DNA of 64,000 bases. It comes from Gimesia benthica. GTDB taxonomy: Bacteria; Planctomycetota; Planctomycetia; Planctomycetales; Planctomycetaceae. The number at the start of each line of letters is the position of its first letter. Within the stretch, counting starts at the first letter, position 1. Position numbers and translations under genes: made by a program. Shown piece after piece: positions 1 to 8,300 of this stretch. The stretch lies in the NCBI RefSeq assembly GCF_009720525.1, contig NZ_CP043930.1, forward strand, positions 2,884,501-2,948,500, in the 5' to 3' direction. Below the pieces are notes generated by a model that ran no database searches, had not been told where the DNA came from, and worked only from the letters and a program-made list of their open reading frames with translations.

Positions 1-453
1 GATAAAGGCCTTGATGGCATCTGCGTCGTTCAGATTACGGAGTGTGAATACATTCTCGGATTCAATGCCCGGCAAGGGGGGCGTGATCGGAGCCGCACCG
101 GTAGAGAGAATCAGCCGATCCCAGGGCTCTTCGCTCACCTCACCTGATTCCCGATTCAGAACCGAGACGGTTTTGTTTTCGACGTTGACTGATTGCACCA
201 GGTGCCGGGTACGGACATCGATGTTAAAGCGTTTTCGAAACAGCTCGGGTGTCGCGACGAGCAGCTTGCTGCGTTCGGTGATTTCCTCGCCGATAAAATA
301 GGGTAGACCGCAGTTGGCGAAAGAGACGTATTCGTCTTTCTCAAACAGAATAATTTCCGCGCGTTCATCGCAGCGACGTGCCCGGGCTGCAGCACTCGCG
401 CCCCCCGCGACTCCTCCGACGACGATGATTCTGTTTCCCTGCGACTCTGCCAT
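1..453 (-). CDS. CoA-disulfide reductase-like FAD-dependent oxidoreductase (N-terminal part, cut by window edge)
   Basis: The first 151 residues of a pyridine nucleotide-disulfide oxidoreductase; the rest lies beyond the left edge. The protein opens with a Rossmann FAD-binding segment, VVGGVAGGASAAARARR at residues 11-27. This is followed by SFANCGLPY at 44-52, in which Cys48 is the single redox cysteine typical of CoA-disulfide reductases and NADH oxidases of this family. A second segment (STGAAPITPPLPGI) matches the region after the first FAD domain. These enzymes use NAD(P)H to reduce CoA disulfide, polysulfide or oxygen, and many carry a C-terminal rhodanese domain. Whether this one does cannot be seen. 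The ATG at 453 was chosen because the FAD motif starts about ten residues later. Family assignment is firm; the exact substrate is not. Confidence 0.85.
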   Translation of the reverse strand, partial: MAESQGNRIIVVGGVAGGASAAARARRCDERAEIILFEKDEYVSFANCGLPYFIGEEITERSKLLVATPELFRKRFNIDVRTRHLVQSVNVENKTVSVLNRESGEVSEEPWDRLILSTGAAPITPPLPGIESENVFTLRNLNDADAIKAFI

Positions 454-529
454 TGCATCCCTTTCCGGTCATTCACTGTGTGTCATTAGATCACTGCAGC
501 GGCATTATAGACGCCGCGGGCGGATACCT

Positions 530-919
530 CTACTGACAGGCCATCACGATTGCGATGAAGCCGCCCACAAGCCAGAACGCACAAAGCCCCACGCAGAAAA
601 AGATCGAGCCAACGATCCAGCGTATTGAACAGGCACAGGCCAGAGACAGAGCCGGCAGGGCGGTACAGATTCCCAGTGCATAAATGGGAAACTGAAACAC
701 GAAGAAGCCGAGGATATCGGGAAAGTGCTGGCAGCCATCAGTCGAGAAAGCCAGCATGAGCAGAATCATCAATCCGGTGCCCGCGGCTGTGATGTAAGAT
801 GCGGTGAGCAGACAGAAGGCGAGCAGCAGACGCTTGAGCAGGCTCCAGCTGCGGAGTCGTTCATCGAATGTTTTCGGTCGTGCGGGCTCAGGTGGGAGAG
901 AATTCGGTTCGTCGTCCAC
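530..919 (-). CDS. small integral membrane protein, unknown function
   Basis: A 129-residue protein with a polar, proline-rich N-terminus (residues 1-30) followed by three or four hydrophobic segments, roughly 31-57, 64-84, 86-100 and 102-127. No catalytic motif or known domain is visible. It lies 24 bases downstream of the DUF1569 gene on the same strand, so the two may be cotranscribed. I do not recognise the family. The long hydrophobic stretches and the lack of a competing reading frame support a real gene. Confidence 0.6.
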   Translation of the reverse strand: MDDEPNSLPPEPARPKTFDERLRSWSLLKRLLLAFCLLTASYITAAGTGLMILLMLAFSTDGCQHFPDILGFFVFQFPIYALGICTALPALSLACACSIRWIVGSIFFCVGLCAFWLVGGFIAIVMACQ

Positions 920-943
920 GTCGATCCTCGATGGGGTGGGAGT

Positions 944-1417
944 TCAGGCTTCCGGTTCGGCGATGAAACTCATGTGCAGCTCAGCGTGTCGACGATGCAG
1001 CAGATCCCACTCTTCACGGGTCAGTTCCTCCAGAACGGGACTGGGGTGACGCTGCGATTCGTTCTGGAGACGGTGAATCGCCTGCAGCAGATGATCAAGC
1101 CCCGCCTGGTCTGCGACTGGATCTGGAAGGAGGACTCTGCCGGCATCCCCTTTCAATTTGAAACCGGCGGGCATGCCTTTCTTGAAAATCAGTGGTTTGA
1201 AGATCCACTTCGAAATCTTGCGCAATGGCCAGGCAGCGGTGAAGTCGAAGCCATCCAGAGAGCCATCCATCAATCGTGCCAGATGATCATAGATCTGGCC
1301 CTGCGACCAGTTTCCCGTGGTAGGGGCACCAGCAGCATGGAGACGTTGTGCGTCGTCAGCAATTTCCTGTAATGACGCATAAGATACGGTTCTGCGGGCT
1401 TTGGTCGGCGCAGACAT
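944..1417 (-). CDS. DUF1569 (DinB-like fold) protein
   Basis: A 157-residue protein matching DUF1569, a small family common in planctomycetes and related to the DinB/YfiT four-helix fold. The family signature is visible as NWSQGQIYDHLARLMDGSLDG around residues 37-57, where the histidine corresponds to the metal-site histidine of DinB-like proteins. The C-terminal part carries LTREEWDLLHRRHAELHMSF, another histidine-rich helix of this fold. The function is unknown; related proteins are metal-dependent thiol transferases, but nothing here proves that activity. It lies just upstream of the small membrane protein on the same strand. Confidence 0.75.
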   Translation of the reverse strand: MSAPTKARRTVSYASLQEIADDAQRLHAAGAPTTGNWSQGQIYDHLARLMDGSLDGFDFTAAWPLRKISKWIFKPLIFKKGMPAGFKLKGDAGRVLLPDPVADQAGLDHLLQAIHRLQNESQRHPSPVLEELTREEWDLLHRRHAELHMSFIAEPEA

Positions 1418-1499
1418 GACGGGTTCTCCAAAAGCGATTTGAGTCAGCAGCGCTATTGTGAGGCGCTGAACGAAAAATCACAAGCGTCTCCCAGGAAAT

Positions 1500-1880
1500 T
1501 CAGGTCTGTCGGGTCCAGCAATCTCCCAGACGGGGCAGCTGCGAGACATCATGCAGATAGAAGTAAGCATGCACTCCCGTGGAAATCAGCGGCGACTCGA
1601 GTTCAATGCTTTCCCGGGCATAGAGTTGTTCGGCAACCCCTTCGACTTCATCAAGGAGTTCCAGCCCCCGTGCATCCACGCGCCACAGTTCGCCCTGAAT
1701 GCGGATGCCTGTGGTGTTGTCTTTCACCAGTGCGGGGTACGCGCCACAATCATAGAGTGCGTAATGGGGCGCGGTGCATGCTTCTTCCAGAAACTGCTGA
1801 TCAGACAGAAACGGAGCCCGACAGAACCCCCGCTTGAGAGTACCGTAGACGAAGATCAGAGTCTGTGATTCATCATTCAT
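1500..1880 (-). CDS. gamma-glutamylcyclotransferase (GGCT/AIG2-like) family protein
   Basis: A 126-residue protein with the GGCT-fold signature FVYGTLKRG near its N-terminus (residues 9-17). The central LLDEVEGV supplies the acidic residue that acts as general base in gamma-glutamylcyclotransferases. The family cleaves gamma-glutamyl amides to 5-oxoproline, although many bacterial members have unproven substrates. The start at 1880 (MNDESQ) places the YGTL motif where the family expects it; an upstream in-frame ATG at 1913 would add 11 non-homologous residues. It stands alone, divergent from the membrane gene cluster that begins at 2132. Confidence 0.8.
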   Translation of the reverse strand: MNDESQTLIFVYGTLKRGFCRAPFLSDQQFLEEACTAPHYALYDCGAYPALVKDNTTGIRIQGELWRVDARGLELLDEVEGVAEQLYARESIELESPLISTGVHAYFYLHDVSQLPRLGDCWTRQT

Positions 1881-2131
1881 GCCAGTGTCTTCCCGGATGG
1901 AGCGGGATCTCATTCAACCGGTGCTAACAGATCCGCATGCTCGACCGGTAGCATTGTTGGCAGGTCGGCGTCTACTGTAAAGTGGCGGCGCACATTCATT
2001 TCCTGAATTGGAAGATTTGCAGGATGCGAGTCGCTTCGCTTCGTCCTCGATTTCACTTAAAATTGGTGTCTATCAACAGTTCGGTCACCTGCGTTCCCGG
2101 CTGCTATTCCGCATTTCGTCGAAAGTCCACC

Positions 2132-2560
2132 ATGGATTGGTTCACCTTTCTGATATTACTGCTGACTGCTTCGCTGACGGCGCTGGCTGTCTGGTGGGCC
2201 ATTCAGAAATGGTTTCGCGTCGAGTCCGAATCAATCGTCGAAGACTCAGCATCGATTGCCGGCAGTTATGAAGCACCTCAGCACGCGCTGTACTGGAACT
2301 TTACGACCGTATTGATTGCCGTCTGTATTCTGCTGCTGGTACTGGGAATCAGTGTGCAGACAACCTCACTGCGGGATCCGATCACCTGGACTCTGGGAGC
2401 GGCCCTGCTTCTGAGCTGGGGAATGGCACTCTGGTCGGGCATGCTGACCGCACCGAAAAAGCCGCAGACCGCTCCGGTGCCCTCTGATCCTGAATTGACG
2501 ATCTATGCGGAACAGGAATCAGCGTCCGCCGATGATCCGAATCCGACGGAGGCCACCTGA
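2132..2560 (+). CDS. divergent complex I subunit NuoA-like membrane protein
   Basis: A 142-residue protein with three predicted membrane segments (about 4-24, 56-78 and 85-104). By position it heads a cluster in the order NuoA-H-J-K-L-M. A short segment SYEAPQHALYWNFTTVL (about 47-63) aligns with the NuoA loop YECG...F.vrFYL: the tyrosine and glutamate are kept, but the cysteine of the quinone-site loop is replaced. NuoA normally helps build the junction between the quinone chamber and the membrane arm. Identity is too weak to call on sequence alone and leans on gene order. The stop codon overlaps the next start (TGATG), so translation is probably coupled. Confidence 0.5.
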   Translation: MDWFTFLILLLTASLTALAVWWAIQKWFRVESESIVEDSASIAGSYEAPQHALYWNFTTVLIAVCILLLVLGISVQTTSLRDPITWTLGAALLLSWGMALWSGMLTAPKKPQTAPVPSDPELTIYAEQESASADDPNPTEAT

Positions 2561-3606
2561 TGCTGTGGCAGATTCCCCTGTTCCTGGTTAGCACGCTCGT
2601 GTTTCTGTTTATCTCGCTGCTGCTGGCAGAGGCAGCCTGGTCTCCCCTGAATGCCTCTGTCAAAACGCGACTGCAACTCGCAGTGAAGCGGGTTGCCCGT
2701 TCCCAGGCAGAGATCACTCAACGGAGCGAACGCTGTCTGCTGCTGTTCTCACTGACCTGCGGTCTGCTGACCATTGCTTTTCTCCCCGGTTATATCACCA
2801 ACATGTGGTCCATACGGATTGAACCGGTCGAAGCGACCGGGCTCGTGACGTGCCGCTATGCACCGATGATGTATCTGGGATTGTTCTTGCTGCTACAGGC
2901 CGCGGGGCATATCAGTCTGGCGGTAACCGAGCGACAGAGGCACCCGCTGTCGGGACTGCTACTCAACGGCTATTTCTGGCTCCCGCTGCTGCTGTCTTTC
3001 GCCTCGGTGGCAGCCTATCTCCCCGTGCATGCGGAACTGGAACAGACTACAAGCGGCGCGACATCCACTGTCTGGTTGCTGCTGATACAACCGGTGGGAA
3101 TGCTGGCGTTGTTCCTGTCCCTGACCGGCCCTGTGATTCTCGTCAATGCCCAGGTACCCAAACCTGTCCGGCCGGTGCAGCACTGGATTCGCGAACTGCA
3201 TCTCATCAACACCGTCTTCGTGATGTCTATCATCATCCTCAGCCTGACCTGCTTCGGCCCGCGCGAGGAGATGAGCGTGCTACAGATTATCATGCGATTT
3301 GGTTTGTTTCCCGCCCTGCCCTTGGTGCTGGTGGGAGTCCATTATCGACTGATCCGTTTTCTGAAACGACGTCCCGTCTATGATCCGGAAGCGATCTGGA
3401 AGCTGTTGCTCTGGCTGTCGCTGGTTGCGGTTTCCGCTTCGTTTCTGGCGTTTCATGTGCTGGGTATGTCAGACCATTACATGCATCTGCTGCTCAACTT
3501 CAGTCTGCTGGCGATCTGGTGGGGCTTTGTGCTGCCCCGGTTTCCGTTCCCCTCTTCCACGAACGCACATGCGGAAGTGCAGACTGCAGGGGAGGTTCAG
3601 CCATGA
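2560..3606 (+). CDS. divergent NuoH-like (complex I subunit 1) membrane protein
   Basis: A 348-residue polytopic protein with about eight hydrophobic segments, the size and topology of NuoH. The hallmark NuoH sequences are absent: there is no recognisable ISYE segment, no AE-x-x-R-PFDL loop and few of the acidic residues that line the quinone-to-antiporter path. I call it NuoH-like because it lies between a NuoA-like gene and clear NuoJ/K/L/M-like genes and has the right length. It may instead be an unrelated anchor subunit that took the NuoH position. It overlaps the following gene by four bases (ATGA at 3603-3606). Confidence 0.4.
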   Translation: MLWQIPLFLVSTLVFLFISLLLAEAAWSPLNASVKTRLQLAVKRVARSQAEITQRSERCLLLFSLTCGLLTIAFLPGYITNMWSIRIEPVEATGLVTCRYAPMMYLGLFLLLQAAGHISLAVTERQRHPLSGLLLNGYFWLPLLLSFASVAAYLPVHAELEQTTSGATSTVWLLLIQPVGMLALFLSLTGPVILVNAQVPKPVRPVQHWIRELHLINTVFVMSIIILSLTCFGPREEMSVLQIIMRFGLFPALPLVLVGVHYRLIRFLKRRPVYDPEAIWKLLLWLSLVAVSASFLAFHVLGMSDHYMHLLLNFSLLAIWWGFVLPRFPFPSSTNAHAEVQTAGEVQP

Positions 3607-4409
3607 TTGACGAACTGTTATTCTACCTGCCCGGTACCGCGGATAACCTGCTGTTTTTAACACTGGCGGTACTAATTCTACTGATGCTGACCGGCGTGTA
3701 TGGTTATCTGAATTTAACAACGCATCAGGCACCAGAGACAGCGCCCCGCTGGGGCTGGCCGTTGCTCTCGATCGGGGCACTGCTGATCCTGCTCTACTGG
3801 TTCGGCTCTCCCTTCTCTTTTAAAACCGAGGGCAAGGCGGAGTCGCTGCTGGCGTTATTCAGTCCGATTCCCGTGGGTACGCTGGTCATCGTCAGTGGTG
3901 CTGCAGCGGTACTCGCTTCGCGAATGAGATGGGCCCTGGCAGCTGCGTCGGTTTCTCTGCTCTCCAGCGGTCTACTCTTCCTTCAGGCTCACATGCCTCC
4001 GCTGATGATTCTCAGCTGGCTGACTCTGGGAGGCCTGATCGTGTTGCTCTGCTATCACAACTGCACTGACGAGGAATCACCCGAATCAGTCTCGGCAGAG
4101 CAGGACGAAGAGGGCGCGTTCCGCGAACCGCTGCTTGCCTGCCTGGCGTGTGGATTTCTGTTATGTGTCTGTCTGTGGGTGGTCCAGCGGGACTGGGGGC
4201 CGGGAGCCGAAGTGACACCCGTACCGAAATCAGAATGGGCCGGGCTCTCCTTACCGGAACTGCTGCCCCGGTTCTTCAGTCAACACTGGCCGACGTTGCT
4301 GCTTCTGCTCTGCTTCGTACTACTGGTCTTTGTAGGCATGACCTGGCTGGTCTTTTCCCCGCGGGAGTCCCGCGTTTCACAGACAGAGGAACCGGGAGGG
4401 AACGCATGA
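3603..4409 (+). CDS. divergent NuoJ-like (complex I subunit 6) membrane protein
   Basis: A 268-residue membrane protein, longer than the usual 165-200 residues of NuoJ because of two extra N-terminal helices. The core matches the NuoJ pattern: two short helices followed by LMILSWLTLGGLIVLLCYHN, which aligns with the conserved NuoJ third helix (VYxGAImVLFLFV). A late helix near residues 228-255 corresponds to the last NuoJ helix. The tyrosine and glycines of the helix with the pi-bulge are largely replaced. The start at 3603 overlaps the previous stop by four bases, and the stop overlaps the next start at 4406 by four bases, giving a coupled operon. Confidence 0.55.
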   Translation: MIDELLFYLPGTADNLLFLTLAVLILLMLTGVYGYLNLTTHQAPETAPRWGWPLLSIGALLILLYWFGSPFSFKTEGKAESLLALFSPIPVGTLVIVSGAAAVLASRMRWALAAASVSLLSSGLLFLQAHMPPLMILSWLTLGGLIVLLCYHNCTDEESPESVSAEQDEEGAFREPLLACLACGFLLCVCLWVVQRDWGPGAEVTPVPKSEWAGLSLPELLPRFFSQHWPTLLLLLCFVLLVFVGMTWLVFSPRESRVSQTEEPGGNA

Positions 4410-4750
4410 TCCTGTTGCAGGCCACCGCCGTCCTCCACCAGAATTTGATGATCGGGATCATCCTGATCGCAGTCGGCTACCTGGGAATGCTGCTGCAGCG
4501 GCATCGCCTGGCGACCGTCTTTTCGCTGCTGATCTGGCTGCAGGGAGCGGGCCTCATGCTGGCGGCCTTTGCAGAGTATCAGGGTTCGCGGGCACAAACG
4601 GTGTTTTTTCTGTTCGTCCTGTTTCTGGTGATGCTGCCGGCCGCTGCGCTGGCGGTACTCAGCCTGCGCCGTAAATCACCTGATGCTGAAACCGATGCCC
4701 CTGCGGAAACGAAGTCCCCCGTGGAAAGGGGGGCCGGGTCTGGTGGATAG
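4406..4750 (+). CDS. divergent NuoK-like (complex I subunit 4L) membrane protein
   Basis: A 114-residue, three-helix protein. The segment IGIILIAVGYLGMLLQRHRL aligns well with the NuoK opening (FxiGxxGvLxRRN). The second helix (LIWLQGAGLMLAAF) and third helix (FLVMLPAAALAVLSLRR) follow the NuoK layout. In canonical NuoK, each of these two helices carries a conserved glutamate in the central proton-transfer axis. Here the aligned positions are leucine and proline, so both are missing. The charged tail after residue 90 is longer than usual. It is translationally coupled to the NuoJ-like gene before it and overlaps the likely GTG start of the NuoL-like gene. Confidence 0.65.
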   Translation: MILLQATAVLHQNLMIGIILIAVGYLGMLLQRHRLATVFSLLIWLQGAGLMLAAFAEYQGSRAQTVFFLFVLFLVMLPAAALAVLSLRRKSPDAETDAPAETKSPVERGAGSGG

Positions 4751-6623
4751 AACAATCACCCTGTTACTGCAACTCGGACTGGTCGTGCCCTTCGTCACGG
4801 TGCTGATGTCGGCCCTGGTCGCCTGTCGCATTCTCAAAGGGAATCCGCGCTGGCCCGCACTACTGGGAGTCTCAGTCACGACACTGGTCTCGGTGGTCGC
4901 GGCTGGTTACTTCAGTCCCCTGCTGGGAGAACAGTCTTATTCGTTCCCCCTGGTTCGCTGGCTGACGCTTCCCGGCGAAACCTCTCTGCCTCTGGAAATC
5001 GGTGTACTCTACGACTCACTGAGCCTGACATTCTATGCGCTGGTCTCGGCAGGCATGCTCTGCGTGCTGCTGTTGAGTCCGCCCGATTCAGCTGAGTCTG
5101 CAGATACCGTTGCGCCGCGCTACGGGGGTTTGCTGTTACTGATGGGTTTCTGCGCCACGACTGGCATCATCCTGGCAACGAACTTTCTGCAACTCTTTTT
5201 CTGCTGGTGCCTGCTCTCGATGAGTTTGAACCTGCTGCATGAAGTGCACCTGCGGACGACGCTCGCTCCGGAAACGGCACGCCGACACTGGTGGGGCTGG
5301 AATGCGCTGGGGGATGGGATGCTGCTGCTGGGACTGTTTCTCGTTCAGACCAATTTCACCAGTCTGGACTTTCTTACGATGCTGCAGCCGGCGGCGTTGA
5401 CCCAGGTTGCGGAAACCAATCGCACTGCCCTGCCCGGCATCAGCGTGCTACTCTTCTTTGCCGCCCTGCCTCGTCTGAGCCTGTTTCCTGCTTCGGCTCT
5501 GCTGGTGAGTCGGGAAGAGAACTGGTCGGCACGTTCGCTGGCCGGGATCAATCTGCTGGCGATGACCGCGGGACTGTTCCTGTTGCTCCGCTGCGCGCCT
5601 CTGATTCAGGCAGTTCCTGCGACCCGCACGCTGATGGTGCAACTCGGAACGCTCTCAGCTCTGCTGACTCTGTTTTCCGCTTTGAGCCTGCCTCGCGATG
5701 CGCACCCGGATCGCTGTCTGAGCTGGTTGACGGCGACGCTCGCGGGACTAGCGGTCGCGTCGGTGGGACTGGGCCAGGTGGGAACGCTGTCCGGCACACT
5801 GGCACTGGTGGTTCTCGAACTTCTGGTCCTGGTGATCCTGATTTTACTGGCAGCCTGGCGAGAGCAGAATGGGATTCCGACCGCAGCGCTGGCGTCTGTT
5901 AAGCTCTGCCTGATGCTGTTGATTCTGCTGGCGGTCTGTGGACTAACAGGACTGCTGCCCGCGCTGATCCTGTCCCGCGCCGCGACCGACGATTTACGCG
6001 TCAGCTTCTTTATCTGGTTGACCGTACCTGTAGCAGCAGGATATGTCGCAGGCCTGATGCGATTTTATTTTTCGCTGGCGGATTCAAACTCATCATCGAA
6101 AACTGGTAAATCCTTCCCGGTGCTCCCTCTGTGGAGTGCGACACTGGGGGTGAGTCTGCTGGGAAGCCCGTTACTGATTCCCTTCCCCTTTGTGCCATCT
6201 CTCTGGCCGGGACCTCTGCTGGAAATGCTGCCTCCGCTGTTCGAACATGACTGGCTGATGTGCAGCCTGTTCGGTCTGGCTCTGCTGGTGGCGATGATCC
6301 TCACCTGGATGACCGCGGGACGTTCCCATTCTGTCGCGACTACGGAACCGCCGGCTCTGCTGCAGTTAGGACGATCGCATTATTACCTGATGTCGCTGCT
6401 GGACCGTGTGTTGATTCAGCCACTCGAGTTGCTGGCCCGCACGGTGTCCCTGACTGAGGAGTGGCTCGTCTCCCGTCTGAGTCGGTTCTCGCTGGAGCGA
6501 CTGCCGCGGGCCTGGGGCGATCTGCTGCTGCACATGCAGAACGGCCAGGTCACCTTTCCGACATTGATTCTGGTGATGACCCTGTCCGTGTTAATTCTGG
6601 TGTTGATGGTGTTACAGATTTAG
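4743..6623 (+). CDS. divergent NuoL-like antiporter-type subunit
   Basis: A 626-residue polytopic protein of the complex I/Mrp antiporter family. Visible anchors are DSLSLTFYALVS in the N-terminal helices, NFLQLFFCWCLLSMSLNLL aligning with the NuoL helix NllqLFvGWELVGLCSYLL, NALGDGMLLLG aligning with NRVGDfGFlLG, and a C-terminal MQNGQV ahead of the last helix, which is specific to NuoL. Key changes: the TM5 glutamate is cysteine, the TM7 lysine is arginine (LPRLSLF), and the TM12 lysine aligns with arginine (LSRA). The GTG at 4743, preceded by a purine-rich AAAGGGGGG stretch, is preferred to the ATG at 4683 because it avoids a 20-residue charged extension and fits the coupled operon. Confidence 0.7.
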   Translation: MDRTITLLLQLGLVVPFVTVLMSALVACRILKGNPRWPALLGVSVTTLVSVVAAGYFSPLLGEQSYSFPLVRWLTLPGETSLPLEIGVLYDSLSLTFYALVSAGMLCVLLLSPPDSAESADTVAPRYGGLLLLMGFCATTGIILATNFLQLFFCWCLLSMSLNLLHEVHLRTTLAPETARRHWWGWNALGDGMLLLGLFLVQTNFTSLDFLTMLQPAALTQVAETNRTALPGISVLLFFAALPRLSLFPASALLVSREENWSARSLAGINLLAMTAGLFLLLRCAPLIQAVPATRTLMVQLGTLSALLTLFSALSLPRDAHPDRCLSWLTATLAGLAVASVGLGQVGTLSGTLALVVLELLVLVILILLAAWREQNGIPTAALASVKLCLMLLILLAVCGLTGLLPALILSRAATDDLRVSFFIWLTVPVAAGYVAGLMRFYFSLADSNSSSKTGKSFPVLPLWSATLGVSLLGSPLLIPFPFVPSLWPGPLLEMLPPLFEHDWLMCSLFGLALLVAMILTWMTAGRSHSVATTEPPALLQLGRSHYYLMSLLDRVLIQPLELLARTVSLTEEWLVSRLSRFSLERLPRAWGDLLLHMQNGQVTFPTLILVMTLSVLILVLMVLQI

Positions 6624-6689
6624 CGAGATCCGATTCCCCGGTTACGATTATGCCAGGATTGATTTGATTTTTTTGATTGAGCCCCGTTC

Positions 6690-8300
6690 ATGGACCTGTT
6701 TCTGAATTCCCTGATTTCGTTTTCGCCTGTACTGCTGGTAATGATGCCAGTCGCCGGGGCCTGCTTTGGCCTGGGCAGCGTGAAACTGGGTCTGGAATTC
6801 CATCGCTGGACCGCGTTCTCGAATACGCTCGTCTCCTGTCTGATCCTGGCACTGGTCCTCTTCGCTCCGGAACTGCAGGGAACCGGGGCGACCCGCATTA
6901 TCTCGATTACGCTCAAGCTGCCGGTACTGAGTACGGCTGGTCCCGACGCCGCCACACCCCGGAATTTTCAATGGGGCCTCGATGCGCTGTCTGCCTGGTT
7001 TCTGCTGTTGATTACCTGCCTCTGGCCGCTGTTAGTCTTCTTTTCGAATCGGCTGACGAGGGTCTCCCATCGGCATTACTTTCTGCTACTGATTCTGCAG
7101 TCACTGCTGGCGGGGCTGTTGATCTCGCATGATGTGATCAGTTTTGTGACATTCCTGTTTCTGTCAACGGTCTGCACCATCGGTCTGCTCCAGGTCTGGA
7201 ACGGTTCGCGGGCTCGTTCGGTGCTGGAAAGTACCTTATACCTGCAACTGCTGGGGGACACTTTGATTCTGGCGGGCCTGCTGCTGGCGGCGACGTCGTT
7301 TTCCTGGATGCAGGGCGTGCTGCTCGAGGCGCCGCAGGCACTCACGTTTCAGTTTGATGCCTTGTTCCGGGAGAGCAGGAGCGACGTCCGGCTCTACCCA
7401 CTGGCTGAGGCTTACTGGAGCACCAGTGCCCCGTGGATCCTGTTGCTGTTATTGGCCGGCTTTGCCTGCAAGGGTTTTCTGTTCCCCGCCTATTATGGCA
7501 TGACCCAGTGGCTGAAACAGCAGACGGCACAGACCGCATCCCCCTCGGTGATGACGGGCTGGTCGCTGATTCTATTATTGATCCTTACCAAGCTGAGCGT
7601 CTACGGCATGCTGCGTTGCCTGGTACCGTTGCAGCAGAGTGTGAGTGAGAGCCTGTATTCCCTGCTGGCCTTCTGGGGAATCATTGGTTTTCTGATCACG
7701 GCGTTACTGGCGTGTGCCCGTCGGGAGCTGCTACAGACTGTCGTCTGGTTCCTGGTGGGACAGGCGGCCTTAACGCTGACGATTCTCTCTGCCTCTCAAG
7801 AAGTCGTTGCTTACTTTGCTGTGTTAAATGTGGTACAGGGGCTGGCTGCGGGAGTGTTGCTGCTGGTCATTCCCTGCCTGTCACTGATACAAGGACATCA
7901 CTCAGAACGAGTGATGCACTGGCTGGGCTGGCTGTCGTTATTGACGCTGATCGGAGCTCCCGGCCTGGGTGGTTTCACCGCCTGTTTTGCGTTCCTGTGG
8001 AGTCTGACCAGCCAGCAGATGCTGCTGGCACTGGGCTATCTGCTGGGAACATTGCTGTTCAACCTGGCGCTGATTCGCGGAGGCTGGCAGCTGTTGACCG
8101 TTTCACATTCCGCTCCCGACAAAGCCGACAAAGAAACAGCACCCGCTGAGAAACGGGCGCTGGTCTGGCTGGCGCTGGCTCCAGCCGTGCTCTTGATTGT
8201 CAGCCTGGGGATCACGCCGGTTTATCTGCTGGAGCGGACTCTGTTCCCCCTGGTCAGCTATGAGGCCGCCCCGTCTACCGAGGCGGCCGTTGAAGAGTGA
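6690..8300 (+). CDS. divergent NuoM-like antiporter-type subunit
   Basis: A 536-residue polytopic protein, close to the usual NuoM length. GLDALSAWFLLLIT matches the N-terminal NuoM segment. FACKGFLFP aligns with FAiKvPLFP and keeps the TM7 lysine, and LTKLSVYGMLR aligns with LLKmGtYGllR and keeps the TM8 lysine. Two acidic positions are lost: in the helix DVISFVTFLFLSTVC the TM5 glutamate aligns with phenylalanine, and in PGLGGFTACF the TM12 glutamate aligns with cysteine. It lies 66 bases after the NuoL-like gene and ends the cluster; no NuoN-like gene follows. Its stop codon abuts the stop codon of the convergent hydrolase gene. Confidence 0.75.
   Translation: MDLFLNSLISFSPVLLVMMPVAGACFGLGSVKLGLEFHRWTAFSNTLVSCLILALVLFAPELQGTGATRIISITLKLPVLSTAGPDAATPRNFQWGLDALSAWFLLLITCLWPLLVFFSNRLTRVSHRHYFLLLILQSLLAGLLISHDVISFVTFLFLSTVCTIGLLQVWNGSRARSVLESTLYLQLLGDTLILAGLLLAATSFSWMQGVLLEAPQALTFQFDALFRESRSDVRLYPLAEAYWSTSAPWILLLLLAGFACKGFLFPAYYGMTQWLKQQTAQTASPSVMTGWSLILLLILTKLSVYGMLRCLVPLQQSVSESLYSLLAFWGIIGFLITALLACARRELLQTVVWFLVGQAALTLTILSASQEVVAYFAVLNVVQGLAAGVLLLVIPCLSLIQGHHSERVMHWLGWLSLLTLIGAPGLGGFTACFAFLWSLTSQQMLLALGYLLGTLLFNLALIRGGWQLLTVSHSAPDKADKETAPAEKRALVWLALAPAVLLIVSLGITPVYLLERTLFPLVSYEAAPSTEAAVEE

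Noticed and set aside
725..1372. A 215-codon plus-strand frame opposite the membrane-protein and DUF1569 genes.
   Set aside because: It is the reverse-strand shadow of DUF1569, which has a clear family signature.
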